Part shown: positions 45,475-54,940 of the stretch, in pieces
Numbering within the stretch: position 1 is the first letter of the stretch
Layout: each line of letters begins with the position of its first letter
NCBI GenBank assembly: GCA_965220075.1
Contig: OZ244806.1
Coordinates: forward strand, 2,542,001 to 2,606,000
Source: G965220075 sp965220075
GTDB taxonomy: Bacteria > Chloroflexota > UBA11872
DNA: 64,000 bases
Direction of reading: 5' to 3'
Made by a program: the position numbers and the translations under genes
Notes under the pieces: model-generated
Database searches by the model: none
Told to the model about the DNA's origin: nothing
What the model saw: the letters and a program-made list of their open reading frames with translations, nothing else

Positions 45475-46618
45475 TCACTGCCCGGGCAGCGCGAATGCGA
45501 CGAGCGCCGCGTCCGAGCCACGGCCTGTGGAGATAACGACGAACTGCCGCCCTGACCTCGTCCGGTAGGTCATCAGGTTCGCGTTGGTTGGAAACGGCGT
45601 TGCGCCACGCCAGAGTTCGGCGCCCGTTGCCTTGTCGAACGCATACAAATAAGGCTCGCCGCCGCCGAGGAATACCAGTCCCCCCTTGGTCACCAGCGGT
45701 CCGGAGTTGCCGAGCGTGCCCAGCCGCTCCGGCAAGTCGATGCCGCGTAGCAACTCGTGCGTGCGGATCTCGTCGCTCCCTTCCCCGAACGGCACCCTCC
45801 ACGCGATCTCGCCCGCATTGAGGTCGACCGCCACCAGGTGCGCGTAGGGCGGCTTGGTGAGCGGGATCGGGCCGAGCTCGCTCTCCGGGGCCTGGACCGC
45901 GCCCGGACCGCCCCAGTTAGCGCCGCCGCTCGCCCGTGCGGGCGTCGAACGCCTGGACCGTACCGGGCGGGTCGAACTCACGCTGCGCCCCGTCGGGCAC
46001 GCGGCTCCCGACGATCACCAGGTCTTCGAACACGACCGGAGGGGAGGTCTGGTCGAACTCGAAGCGGCTGACCGCGCGGCCGTGCCCCTCGGTCAGCACC
46101 ACACTCCCGCCCTCGCCGAAGTCCGCGTCCAGTTCACGGGTCGCGGCGTTGATCGCATACAGCCGGTCGCAGCCGTTGAGGAAGATGCGCGCGTCGTCCC
46201 CGTCGCTCCAGTAGGCGATGCCCCGGTGCTTGAAGCCAGTCGGCCCCGCGCCGACCGGTCCGCCCTCGTAGGCTCTCGGATCGAACGTCCAGAGTTCCGC
46301 GCCCGTCTCGGCGTCGAGCGCCGCCACCCGCGTGTACATGGTGGAGAGGTAGAGGATCCCGTCGACCATGATGGGCGTGGACCGGAAGGGACCCGGCTGT
46401 GTGCCGTACTCCTCGAGGGGCGCCTCGTTCGGCTCCCATTGCCAGACGATCTCCAGATCGCCGACGTTGGCGGCCGTGATTTCCTCGGCCACCGAGTACT
46501 TGGTATGCGCCTGGTCCGAACCGACGAACGGCCAGCCGGTTGTGGCGCCCGGATCTGGGCCGCACGCCACCGCGGCCGCTACCAAGGCAACTGCGACAAC
46601 GAGGGCCCTCATGAACTG
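45475..46618 (-). pseudogene. PQQ-dependent quinoprotein dehydrogenase, internally deleted
   Basis: The N-terminal part from ATG 46618 is a lipoprotein-like precursor (MRALVVAVALVAAAVACG, then WPFVGSDQAHTKYS) with the beta-propeller blades YLSTMYTRVAALDAETGAEL and VQAFDARTGERR. There the frame breaks at about 45930. The C-terminal blades resume in another frame (GGANWGGPG, PYAHLVAVDLNAGEIAW, GRQFVVISTGRGSDAALVAF) to 45475. About 250-300 residues expected between these blades are missing. The deletion junction is near 45925-45940. Confidence 0.75.
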
Positions 46619-46985
46619 GACTCCGATTGCGAATGACCGGCCGCGGGCAGACCATGCCCGCTTCCCGACGGTCGTTCGACGGCGAACGCCTGGCGTGGAT
46701 TCGTTGGCTTCCAGCAGCATGCGTAGCGGAGTCCTGAACTGGTCTTCGGGCGGCGCGGGAATCTGCGCCGCGAACATCGCCCGCGCCTCACCCGCAAGCG
46801 CGAGCACGCCGACGACTCCCCCAACGGCGAGCTCACGGAGGCGATCACCGAGAGCGTTGACGAATTCACTTCGCAAAGGTTTGTCGAATCAGTCACGCGC
46901 GGCATGCGCAAGGCCGCCTCACGCGGCTTCTGGGTCTCCACCTTCGCCCCCTCCGGCTTCAGGAAAGTGAGGTGCGTCATGGTGG
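46619..46985 (-). other. Two overlapping frames of an unknown frame-shifted gene
   Basis: MTHLTFLKPEGAKVETQKPR at 46980 continues, after a one-base shift near 46885, into LRSEFVNALGDRLRELAVGG and VVGVLALAGEARAMFAAQIP. The pieces fit one former gene lying upstream of the PQQ remnant, but no family is recognised. Confidence 0.3.
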
Positions 46986-47100
46986 GCCAATTTTGACGAT
47001 AGACAGAACCGTCTTGAATTGTGGTTCAGCGCGCCGCAGGTCCATTTTGGACGATAGGAAGAACCACTGAGTCCGATTTGGACGCTAGACGGCACCAGGT
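46986..47100. repeat. Three imperfect direct repeats, IS21-end-like
   Basis: The unit TTTTGACGATAGACAGAACC occurs near 46991, TTTTGGACGATAGGAAGAAC near 47045 and TTTGGACGCTAGACGGCACC near 47079. Multiple short repeats of this sort resemble the ends of IS21-like elements. No transposase remains. Confidence 0.4.
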
Positions 47101-47203
47101 TCGAGAGGCGGATTGGCAGCCTCTGAATCCACGCCCATTGTGCTGCGTCGGCGAGGAGGATCGCAGGTGGCTTCAGGGATGCCGCTGCTGTTCCTTGGCC
47201 ACT

Positions 47204-49222
47204 CTAGATCCAGATCCTCCACCACGAGCGGGTATGCCCCAAGCGCCTTCCAAGGAAGGCCTCTAGACTGTTGCGGTTCAACACTGTTCTGTTGCCGCTA
47301 CTCGCATCTTCATCGATGAGAGTGGATGGGACATCCTCCCAGTCGAAGCCACGCCTCCCAAAAGCATCCCGTGGTTCCCAGACGATTATACTGTTGCCGT
47401 CAACGGTCCAGCCGCTGGAGACCTGACCTTCGGTATTGGCGTAGGCTGACTCCCTGAGTACACCCAAGAGGCGAGCCTTGACTCGATCATATCGCTTCTC
47501 CGCGTAGCCAACCCAGGTTACCCTCTGGCACCAGATTGGTGGAGCGCCCGCGGCAGCCTCCGTCAGAATGTCGGCTAGCACTTCTGATGAAAGGGCTAGC
47601 CAGTCGTCGGGGAGCCGTTCTGCGTCGATCCGGCTCATAACCTCAACTAGGTACCGCCGATACAAGTGGCCCGTCAGGCCGCGTCGTATCTCCTGCACCC
47701 GGCCCTGAAGACGTTGGCGTAACTCTTCAGCATGGGCGGGCAAGGCAGTAGTTGTATATACCATCATGCTCCGCTTAACTATCTCGTCGGGAAACGACTG
47801 AGGCTCCGCGTTCATGGATAGAATGAACCCGGGGTACTCGGAGACGGCTGGCTGCAACTCGTCCTTGATCATGTCCCGACCGTGACGATTGAACGCGGTT
47901 CGTCCAATATCATCGAACACGACCGGGAAGCGCTTGTAGCCGTGCTGTAGCCCACGCAGCTGGGCCGTGGTGAAGCTCCGTTTGTCCAGGGTATGGGCGA
48001 AACCGAACATGGAGGTCATCAGTGTGTCTACCAGGCTGGTCTTGCCGCAGTTAGACTTTCCAAACACGATGGCGAATGAGGGGTAGCGAACCACGTCGCT
48101 ATCCTGCAGCAGGGCAAGGGAGCGAAGGTCACACAAGAAGGGCGAGAAGTACAACCAGGACATCAACGTGAAGTAGTCACGCTGGAGTCCCGTAACGTTT
48201 CCCTCGAATGCACCTTCATAGTTCCCGAAGTAGTCCAGCATGAGTTCGCAGTCACGCTCTACCAGCGAGCCATCCCATTCCAGTGAGAAGGGCTCACCGG
48301 ACAGCAACGCAGTGTGATTTACCCTGTCGATGGAAAGGTAGCGGTTGTCCGCATCCTCAACGGACTTGACCAAGCGTATCCGGCTTATCACCCGCTTGAT
48401 CTCTGGAGTAATCGTCTGTTTGCCGTTGCGAACTGCCGGTAGAGCGCCGGATAGTCTGGGACCCAACACGGCTGCGACCTTCTCTACACGCTCAATCTGC
48501 ACCGGAGACGCCACTTGCGATTCTGAGGATGCAGGAGCTTCGATGACGACCGTACCCCCTTCCGCCATGATAGGGGTAGCGGAAACCTCTATCTCTGCAT
48601 TGGTTATGCGCTCTTCTGGCAGCGGTACCTCGTCCGAAGCGGAGTCCCTGATCTCATCGAACATCTGGTTGTAGTGGTTCCATGCTGCCTCGTCGTTGTC
48701 AAATGCAACCAGGGTTTCGGGCTGGTTTCCCGAGAAGGCTTGTTCGGACAGATTGGCAGAGCCGATCACTACACGTCTGCGTCCGTCTCTCCCCGATAGA
48801 AGGTAGAGCTTTGCGTGGGCAATCGACTTCCTCAGGACTCTGAAATGGGCCTGGCCTGCATGAACCTTTTCAAGAATGCGGATATGCCGTTCGTCCTTCA
48901 ATCCCATGATGGCAGCCCGGGTATCCCCGACGACTACCTTCTGAAATGCAAGGATGCTCCTAATCTCGCGCAGCGTGCCTTCGTATCCAAACACACACTC
49001 GAAGGTTTCGAATGAATAGTTGTCCAACATCCTAACGATGGCGTTCGTGCTTGCAGAGTATGTAAGGACCCGCAAGCTGTCATAATCTTCGAATAATTCC
49101 CAGCTGAACTTTCTCTCACCTGCGAATCTGGCGCGAACCACGCGCAGGCCGGTGCCGTCGTCCAATTCGAATGCCGATTGGTTGTCGGATGCTCCGTTCG
49201 CTCCCGGTGATGGTGGATTCAT
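47204..49222 (-). CDS. PLD-family nuclease fused to a P-loop NTPase
   Basis: The 672-residue protein combines an N-terminal phospholipase-D-like domain with a C-terminal ATPase. The PLD part has HAKLYLLSG at 136-144 and GSANLSEQAF at 154-163 (the HxK...GSxN half-site), so a dimer could form a nuclease centre. The ATPase has Walker A GKSNCGKTS at 388-396 and Walker B FPVVFDDIGRT near 432-442, followed by KDELQPAVSEYPGFILSMNA. It is the last gene of the minus-strand series after the CBASS genes, 98 bp downstream of Cap2. DNA cleavage controlled by NTP hydrolysis is a reasonable inference. ATG 49222 is preferred to an upstream in-frame codon at 49312. Confidence 0.7.
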   Translation of the reverse strand: MNPPSPGANGASDNQSAFELDDGTGLRVVRARFAGERKFSWELFEDYDSLRVLTYSASTNAIVRMLDNYSFETFECVFGYEGTLREIRSILAFQKVVVGDTRAAIMGLKDERHIRILEKVHAGQAHFRVLRKSIAHAKLYLLSGRDGRRRVVIGSANLSEQAFSGNQPETLVAFDNDEAAWNHYNQMFDEIRDSASDEVPLPEERITNAEIEVSATPIMAEGGTVVIEAPASSESQVASPVQIERVEKVAAVLGPRLSGALPAVRNGKQTITPEIKRVISRIRLVKSVEDADNRYLSIDRVNHTALLSGEPFSLEWDGSLVERDCELMLDYFGNYEGAFEGNVTGLQRDYFTLMSWLYFSPFLCDLRSLALLQDSDVVRYPSFAIVFGKSNCGKTSLVDTLMTSMFGFAHTLDKRSFTTAQLRGLQHGYKRFPVVFDDIGRTAFNRHGRDMIKDELQPAVSEYPGFILSMNAEPQSFPDEIVKRSMMVYTTTALPAHAEELRQRLQGRVQEIRRGLTGHLYRRYLVEVMSRIDAERLPDDWLALSSEVLADILTEAAAGAPPIWCQRVTWVGYAEKRYDRVKARLLGVLRESAYANTEGQVSSGWTVDGNSIIVWEPRDAFGRRGFDWEDVPSTLIDEDASSGNRTVLNRNSLEAFLGRRLGHTRSWWRIWI

Positions 49223-49320
49223 TTGCCCCCCCGTGTATAGCCTAAAGGTGGGTGAAGTTCGCTTGCAGTGGTTCCCCGGATGATCAGCGCGCCTATGCGG
49301 TAGGTATACCACGCTCGCCG

Positions 49321-50880
49321 TCAGACCCGCTGGCGATCCTCTTGGTCAATCCTGCCTACATGATCAAAAGGAGGATCCGGAATAGCCCGGTAGACGTCAA
49401 GCACCTCGTCCGCAAGGTCAAACCGTTCAGTCAGGATGTCTATTGCGGCTTGAGCGATTAGGGAAGCGCATGCTGCGACTGCGGTGGGTGGTGCGTTGTT
49501 GACTGGCGCCGAGCATCCCAGTTGAGGGGTCGCAAGTTCCTCGATGTCGTCTCCGGGAGGAATAGTTGGATAGCGCGTCAGGTCCCCCCGCTCGTTGATC
49601 GGTGTATCGCCAGGCAACGCCTGACGCTGCACGCGGCCAATGGAGCCGCCTCGATACAGCGCTCCTGAGACAAGGGGTTTCTCCATGTCCTTTGTGACCA
49701 TAGCTAACGATAGAGTCAGAGCCTCACTGCCCGTAGTGTCTATGACGATGTCAGCGTCTCCTATACGCTCCCGCAATTGAGCAGGGGTGCGAGTGGACTC
49801 CTGGATTCCATTGACCTCGGTCCAGGGCGCATGGCCCTTGACCACGGCACTGACCGCCTCCACCTTGGATGCGCCCACTTGGTCGTGGCCAGCCACGTGT
49901 CTCACCACGTTGCCAGGCAAGAGGGCGTCGGGGTCGATGACGTCCAAGAACCTCACGCCGCTTTCGGCGAGAAGGGTCGTGGTGTGCCCACCCAAGGCTC
50001 CTGCTCCGAACACTACGGCCCTTCGGGTCTGTAGGACCGATGCGTCAGGCCCCGCCCGCAGAATCAGGCTGTGGTCATCGTTTGGACCTGGTCGCATCGC
50101 GATTGCCTCCATTTCTTCTCCCGTTCCTCTGCACGCCATCACCAACAGGTCTGGTCGACCGTGCCGTTCCCAGCAGAAGAAGATGAGGTCAAGTCCGCCG
50201 CTCGGAACGAGAGCGTCGGGCCTTCGCCTTTCGTCCAGTGCCCTCTTCAGTCCTCTGCGCTGAGGTCTCGATAATCTGAGCGAGACTTCGGCGAGTTCCC
50301 GGGGGGGTGGCGCCGTCAGCGGCCCCACGTGGAACCAAATCCCGCGCAACTGGGTCGGTGACCGACTGCGGCCCTGTCCAATATCTACCCTCAGGGGGTC
50401 GCGATTGACCACGCCATTGAACTCGCCCCAACTGCCCTCGCCAACTCCGATGGCTGCCAGGTCGAACGTTGCCACGAGCCCAGACTTGGTCCGGAAATTC
50501 ATTAACGCGTCTAGACCAAGGTGATCGTCCTCCCACCCATGTTTCGCCTTCCCGCACCATTCTTCGATCCTCGAAAACAGACCCTCGACGGTGGTCCAGT
50601 CGTGGCTGAAGTCGCCGTCCTGCCACATGCACACCAGACCCTCGAGGGTTGAACGGTTGGTGTTCAGGCCCTGTACGAAGACGGCCGGCGGCTGGAAGGG
50701 CCAACCCGGTGCGATGACGACATCCATTGTCTGCGCATCGGTCAGGGACCCAAATGCCGGGTGAATCGGCCCCCTCCATGTGGGAAGGCTGGAGCCATCT
50801 AACAATCGGAAGCCGGCGGAGTCCAGCGCCGCGATGAACTCCGACAGCGATTCCGGATGGAAGTGATCATCGGCGACCAC
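49321..50880 (-). CDS. cap2: Cap2-like E2-E1 fusion of a type II CBASS
   Basis: The 519-residue protein has an N-terminal E2-like domain (about 1-150) whose probable catalytic Cys84 is in GLVCMWQDGD. A linker is followed by a ThiF/E1 adenylation domain: ATP loop VVFGAGALGGHT at 290-300, DPDALLPGNVVRH at 317-328, and Cys456 in PQLGCSAPVNN as a candidate E1 cysteine. Cap2 enzymes transfer the C terminus of the CD-NTase to targets, priming it. The gene follows the CD-NTase with only two bases between stop and GTG 50880. No Cap3 protease follows; instead a PLD-NTPase gene does. Confidence 0.85.
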   Translation of the reverse strand: MVADDHFHPESLSEFIAALDSAGFRLLDGSSLPTWRGPIHPAFGSLTDAQTMDVVIAPGWPFQPPAVFVQGLNTNRSTLEGLVCMWQDGDFSHDWTTVEGLFSRIEEWCGKAKHGWEDDHLGLDALMNFRTKSGLVATFDLAAIGVGEGSWGEFNGVVNRDPLRVDIGQGRSRSPTQLRGIWFHVGPLTAPPPRELAEVSLRLSRPQRRGLKRALDERRRPDALVPSGGLDLIFFCWERHGRPDLLVMACRGTGEEMEAIAMRPGPNDDHSLILRAGPDASVLQTRRAVVFGAGALGGHTTTLLAESGVRFLDVIDPDALLPGNVVRHVAGHDQVGASKVEAVSAVVKGHAPWTEVNGIQESTRTPAQLRERIGDADIVIDTTGSEALTLSLAMVTKDMEKPLVSGALYRGGSIGRVQRQALPGDTPINERGDLTRYPTIPPGDDIEELATPQLGCSAPVNNAPPTAVAACASLIAQAAIDILTERFDLADEVLDVYRAIPDPPFDHVGRIDQEDRQRV

Positions 50881-50882
50881 GG

Positions 50883-51899
50883 CTATCCCATCCTGCGGGC
50901 CTCTTGCGGACGCCGGGCGACCGGTATGCCAGCGGCAGGGGCCACATAGCCAGCCGCCTTGCCGCTAGTCCGACCTGCTGATTGCTTTCCGCCCCCACCG
51001 CCGCCCTTTGAGCCTTTGCCAAAGTTTTCGCCGAACAGATCTTGCCAGGACTTGACCGCTTCTTCGCTCGAAGACTCCTCCAGAGCCTTCTTGGCTGTTC
51101 GCACATGAGAGTTGACTCTGGTCCTGAAGTTGGAGTACATCTTCTGGTCCCAGTGGCGATTGAAGTTCTCCGTGGGCAGCACGGGATTCTTGATCTCTGG
51201 CATATGGGGGTGTTGCTGCAGGTAGTCGTCCATCCGCGTCAGCACCGTCACCAAGGTGTCGGCGACCGTGCCGACCGCCTCTGCCCCCTCGTCTGACGGT
51301 CTGATGGTGTTGCCAGCCAGGGTGGTCAGCAGGATCGATTTGGCAATGTAGTTGTTCTTGTGGTCCCTCAGGTACTTCAGCAGCCTGACTACTCTCTTCA
51401 GGTTGCCGCCCGTTATCCGGTTATGCTCGTTGAACCAGTCCCGGTAACCCGTCCCGTCAGTCTCTTCCAGTTCGTTGTCAATGCGATTGCAGACATGGTG
51501 TCTGCCGTCTAAGGTCACGCGGGGAACCACGTCGAGGTGAAAGTCCCCGGCAAAGTCGACGGTCACGCAACGAGTCTTCAGGCTGAGCTTGTCAGCGTAG
51601 TTGCTGTTCTGATTCAGTGTCCTGCGAATCTCAAGGACGTAGTCTTTTGGCTCCCAATCGGGGTTGGGGTTCATCACGATCTGAATGTCAGCGTCGTATT
51701 CGTCGTCATCGTCGACAGGCTTGATGAGGGTGCCGAGAGCGTATGAACCCTGGCGCTCCATTTTCTGGTAGCCGTTCAGGTTGTCCTTGAGGTAGTTGTT
51801 GACGGCTCGGACCCGGTCATTCAGCACGTCGAGGCGTCTCTGGTTGAGATTTACCTCTTCCCTGAGAAAGTCCTTGAAGTCCTGGTTGTTCTTCGTCAT
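50883..51899 (-). CDS. cdnX: CD-NTase (cGAS/DncV-like nucleotidyltransferase) of CBASS
   Basis: The 338-residue protein carries the nucleotidyltransferase signature: GS at 51-52 (RQGSYALGTLIKP), the metal pair in EYDADIQIV (Asp69, Asp71) and the third acidic residue in FHLDVVP (Asp123). It should make a cyclic oligonucleotide when phage is sensed; product identity cannot be read. From about 295 the chain becomes a disordered Gly-rich tail (SKGGGGGGKQSAGR) that ends ARRMG. A C-terminal Gly on a flexible tail is what Cap2 needs for conjugation. AAGGAG precedes ATG 51899. Confidence 0.88.
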   Translation of the reverse strand: MTKNNQDFKDFLREEVNLNQRRLDVLNDRVRAVNNYLKDNLNGYQKMERQGSYALGTLIKPVDDDDEYDADIQIVMNPNPDWEPKDYVLEIRRTLNQNSNYADKLSLKTRCVTVDFAGDFHLDVVPRVTLDGRHHVCNRIDNELEETDGTGYRDWFNEHNRITGGNLKRVVRLLKYLRDHKNNYIAKSILLTTLAGNTIRPSDEGAEAVGTVADTLVTVLTRMDDYLQQHPHMPEIKNPVLPTENFNRHWDQKMYSNFRTRVNSHVRTAKKALEESSSEEAVKSWQDLFGENFGKGSKGGGGGGKQSAGRTSGKAAGYVAPAAGIPVARRPQEARRMG

Positions 51900-51981
51900 C
51901 TTCAGCTCCTTCAGTTGTACTGTTTCTTAGTCGGCGCCGGGCCCGTCCCATCACAGAATCGTTGGGCTTGCCGGCCTCTCG

Positions 51982-52896
51982 TCACTCTTGTCCCCTCAGG
52001 TTCTTCGCAATCTCGTGGCTGCGGAGGGCAAAGTCCCTGGTGGCCAGGGCCTTGAGATTGACCAGATGTTCGATATCGTCCAGATTCCAAGCCTCAATTT
52101 CGGGATCCATCCGCAGGTATCGGTCCGTCAGCAACAGCTTGGCCATGTTCGCCGATGCGTCGGATTGCAGCCTGAGGACATACGAGACCAACTTCTCTCG
52201 CCCCCAGCCGGTGAAGAGGCCCCATCGTCTGTTCTCGGCATAGACATTGACGGAGTGGCCGGTGCCGATTGATAGGATGCGCAGTTGTTCAACCGACCGC
52301 CCGAACTTAGCGACGGCCTCTGTCAACGCTATGATCGACGGATTGTTGGCCCACAGGCCGCCGTCTGCCAGACGGAAGTCACCGACCGGCACCGGGTCAA
52401 AGTAGGTGGGGGCGGCACACGACGCCAGGATGGCATCGGATAAGGCGACATCTGCGTCTCTGACGTAGGGTTGTCCGAGGTCCTTCAGGTATCGAGACTT
52501 GAAGACATGCACACCGCCGGTGGATATGTCGGAACTCGTAATCATGAGAGGCGTAGCAACCTGCCCGAGGGTCAGGTCAGAAACGTAGCTTCGGACCACC
52601 TGCTCAAGCGACCTCCTTGAGTATTTGCTTCGAATATGGAACGAGCCCAACCTTCTCCTCTTGAAGATACGTGGGGACTCCTTCTCAAATAGCTCTACTA
52701 CCCTCGACATGGGTATTCCCGCAGCGGCGGCTCCTGCGATAATCGACCCCGTGCTTGTACCAGCGATCAGGTCGAACCGCTCCCGTAAAGGCGCGCCGTT
52801 CAACTCCTCAATGCATGCAAGGACCTGAGCTGAATAGACTCCCCTCATGCCTCCTCCGTCCAGGGCCAGGATGTAGAATTCATCGCTTTTTGCCAT
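51982..52896 (-). CDS. capV: Patatin-like phospholipase, CBASS effector (CapV-like)
   Basis: The 304-residue protein is a complete patatin hydrolase. The oxyanion loop DGGGMRG is at 13-19, the nucleophile elbow GTSTG at 46-50 (Ser48), and the catalytic Asp in LADGGLWANNP at about 178. It is the first gene of the three-gene CBASS set, 82 bp upstream of the CD-NTase. In known systems such effectors are switched on by the cyclic nucleotide and degrade the inner membrane, killing the infected cell. All catalytic residues are intact. ATG 52896 (MAKSDEFYILALDGGG) is the only sensible start. Confidence 0.88.
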   Translation of the reverse strand: MAKSDEFYILALDGGGMRGVYSAQVLACIEELNGAPLRERFDLIAGTSTGSIIAGAAAAGIPMSRVVELFEKESPRIFKRRRLGSFHIRSKYSRRSLEQVVRSYVSDLTLGQVATPLMITSSDISTGGVHVFKSRYLKDLGQPYVRDADVALSDAILASCAAPTYFDPVPVGDFRLADGGLWANNPSIIALTEAVAKFGRSVEQLRILSIGTGHSVNVYAENRRWGLFTGWGREKLVSYVLRLQSDASANMAKLLLTDRYLRMDPEIEAWNLDDIEHLVNLKALATRDFALRSHEIAKNLRGQE

Positions 52897-53134
52897 AGGA
52901 TCCAGTACCAGTGCCTCTAGTCTCCTGACGATCCCACATCAAACCGATTCAGCGGCTTGGCGTGGTCCGATTCCTCTGTTGCAGCCCGCTTTGGTTCTTG
53001 CACCCAGCTTCGTGAGTGACGATGGCTTGAATGCGTAGCCAGGTGCCGTGGTGAATCTCTGGTCCCGGCCACAGGTCCACAGGTCATCGAAGCATTGCGA
53101 ACTCGGGGTAGCTCTCCACGCTCGGGTATACACG

Positions 53135-54940
53135 TCACCGCCGCCGTTCATCTGGGCTAAGTGAGGTACCAGACTCCCGTATGGCGATGATCGCCGCACC
53201 ATCCGTGTCGTCGGCCAGCTGTTGCGCGATGCCGTGTTCGTAGGTGGTTACCAAGAGTTGCTGGGGAGAGCCTCCACGGGTAGCTGTTGCCAGGGTTGCT
53301 GCCACGGCGTGACGCAGTTGTGGGTCGAGGTGTTCAAGGGGTTCGTCAAACCACGCGAAGGGAAGGGAGGTCGTAGTAGCCATGACGATCAGGTGAGTCA
53401 CGATTCTGGCCCACGTCCGTTCCCCGCCGCTAAGGGTGTCCCATCCCAGTTCCACATCGCCCCGAAGCCGAGTAATCGAACCGTCTGGCCTGAAGGTCAG
53501 GCCATTATTGGTGAACAGATGCTTCCAGCGTCCTCGCACCTCTCTTGCCAGCGGTTCGATGCGAGACTGAATCACATGCTCCGCTGCCTCACGCAAAACA
53601 TTTGCCCCGGCAAGTGCAGCGGCTTCCCGTCGATACGCCAGCCGGAGATTCCCATCCTCCTGCCGGATCTGGTCGTCTGAGGCGATCTGTGCCCTTAGCG
53701 ACTCGAGATGAGCCTGCACTCCACCAAGCCTTTGATTGTGTTCGTCAAGAGCAGCGCTTGCCTGCTCGTACGAGGCGTCCGCAGCGGCTCTGGTGGGGAT
53801 ATTGTCGACTTCGGTGTCGACGATGGGTCTCTGAAGTGCCTCAAGTCGGGAGAGCAACCGAGACGCCGCCTGTGCGTGCGTCTGCCTCGCCCCACGACCC
53901 TCTTCAAGGAGTCGCACCTTCTCCTGGGCGTCCTCCCACTGGGTCGCATGGGCGGATATCGCCGAGGCGCGTTGATGCGAAGGAAGTGGCTGCATGCAGG
54001 TCGGACAGACGGCGTTGTCTCTATCGAGCAACCTGACTGCCTGTTCGGCCGCGGAGATGACAGAACGTGCCGTGACGGCACCATCAGTCATTTCGGCAAT
54101 TGCACGTTCCGTGTCTTGCAATTCTGTACGCAATTTGGAGCTGACCGATTCCCTGCTGTCAGGGGCGACCGGCCGTCCAAGCAGGGCCTCAATTGCTGCC
54201 AATAGATCGAAGCGCTGCTGTGCATACTGTTCCAGTTGAGCCGCAAGTGCGAGGTGGCGTTCGACCAAAGATCGCTGAGTGGCAGCAGCATCGCGCACCT
54301 GCTCGAGCACGACGCCTCGTTGCCGGAGATGTGTGATCTGCTCTTCCAGTTCGGCGATCTCACCTTCCAGCGCGGCGCGATTTTCCATCTGTTGTCTGGT
54401 CGTTGACCGGAATTCCGCTCGGGCCTTCGCGGCTTCCTTGGCCACCGACTGAGCAGTCTCGACAGCGTTGAGAAGATGTGCAACGCCGAAAGCATGATGG
54501 AGGTGACTCTCGAGATCGAGATGGTTCCTCGCTGCAAGGTGACCTCCACCCAGAATCATCGACAGACGGCCAGCTACAGGGAGGTCTATTCCAAAGGCCT
54601 GTTCCATCAGGCTCAAGGCCGAACTCTCGGATAGTCGTGCGCCATGCACTTCGTAACTTGCCGTAGACCTACCTCGCCGCCTTGCGGTCCGGTTGATGCT
54701 GAGTCGCCGTCCGTCGGGAAGGTCGAAGTCGACATTGACTTCCGCGCTTTCTGCGCCAGCTCGTATGCAGTCCACAGGGTCCACGCTGCTGTGCTGACCA
54801 AACACACCCCAGGCGAGACCGTACACGAGGGACGTCTTCCCCACCCCATTGGGGGCGACGACGAAGGTCGTGCCGGGGTCGAGCCTCAGATCGAGGTCCT
54901 TGTAGGATCGCCAGTTGCGGAGTCGGAGTCGATGAATCAT
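53135..54940 (-). CDS. Rad50/SMC-like ATPase with a mini zinc hook
   Basis: The 601-residue ABC-type ATPase reads MIHRLRLRNWRSYKDLDLRL at the start. Walker A is APNGVGKTS at 29-37. Long coiled-coil arms flank a CPTC pair at 311-314 that could form a Rad50-type hook. Signature LSGGERTWARI and Walker B FAWFDEPLEHLDP lie near the C terminus. It is about half the length of Rad50. The start overlaps the upstream gene by four bases (ATGA), so they are co-translated. A DNA-end or DNA-loop sensor in defence is plausible; no nuclease partner such as Mre11 is adjacent. Confidence 0.8.
   Translation of the reverse strand: MIHRLRLRNWRSYKDLDLRLDPGTTFVVAPNGVGKTSLVYGLAWGVFGQHSSVDPVDCIRAGAESAEVNVDFDLPDGRRLSINRTARRRGRSTASYEVHGARLSESSALSLMEQAFGIDLPVAGRLSMILGGGHLAARNHLDLESHLHHAFGVAHLLNAVETAQSVAKEAAKARAEFRSTTRQQMENRAALEGEIAELEEQITHLRQRGVVLEQVRDAAATQRSLVERHLALAAQLEQYAQQRFDLLAAIEALLGRPVAPDSRESVSSKLRTELQDTERAIAEMTDGAVTARSVISAAEQAVRLLDRDNAVCPTCMQPLPSHQRASAISAHATQWEDAQEKVRLLEEGRGARQTHAQAASRLLSRLEALQRPIVDTEVDNIPTRAAADASYEQASAALDEHNQRLGGVQAHLESLRAQIASDDQIRQEDGNLRLAYRREAAALAGANVLREAAEHVIQSRIEPLAREVRGRWKHLFTNNGLTFRPDGSITRLRGDVELGWDTLSGGERTWARIVTHLIVMATTTSLPFAWFDEPLEHLDPQLRHAVAATLATATRGGSPQQLLVTTYEHGIAQQLADDTDGAAIIAIRESGTSLSPDERRR

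Noticed and set aside
52917..53138. Small minus-strand frame between the patatin and Rad50-like genes
   Set aside because: No ribosome site or family resemblance; more likely the promoter region of the CBASS operon.
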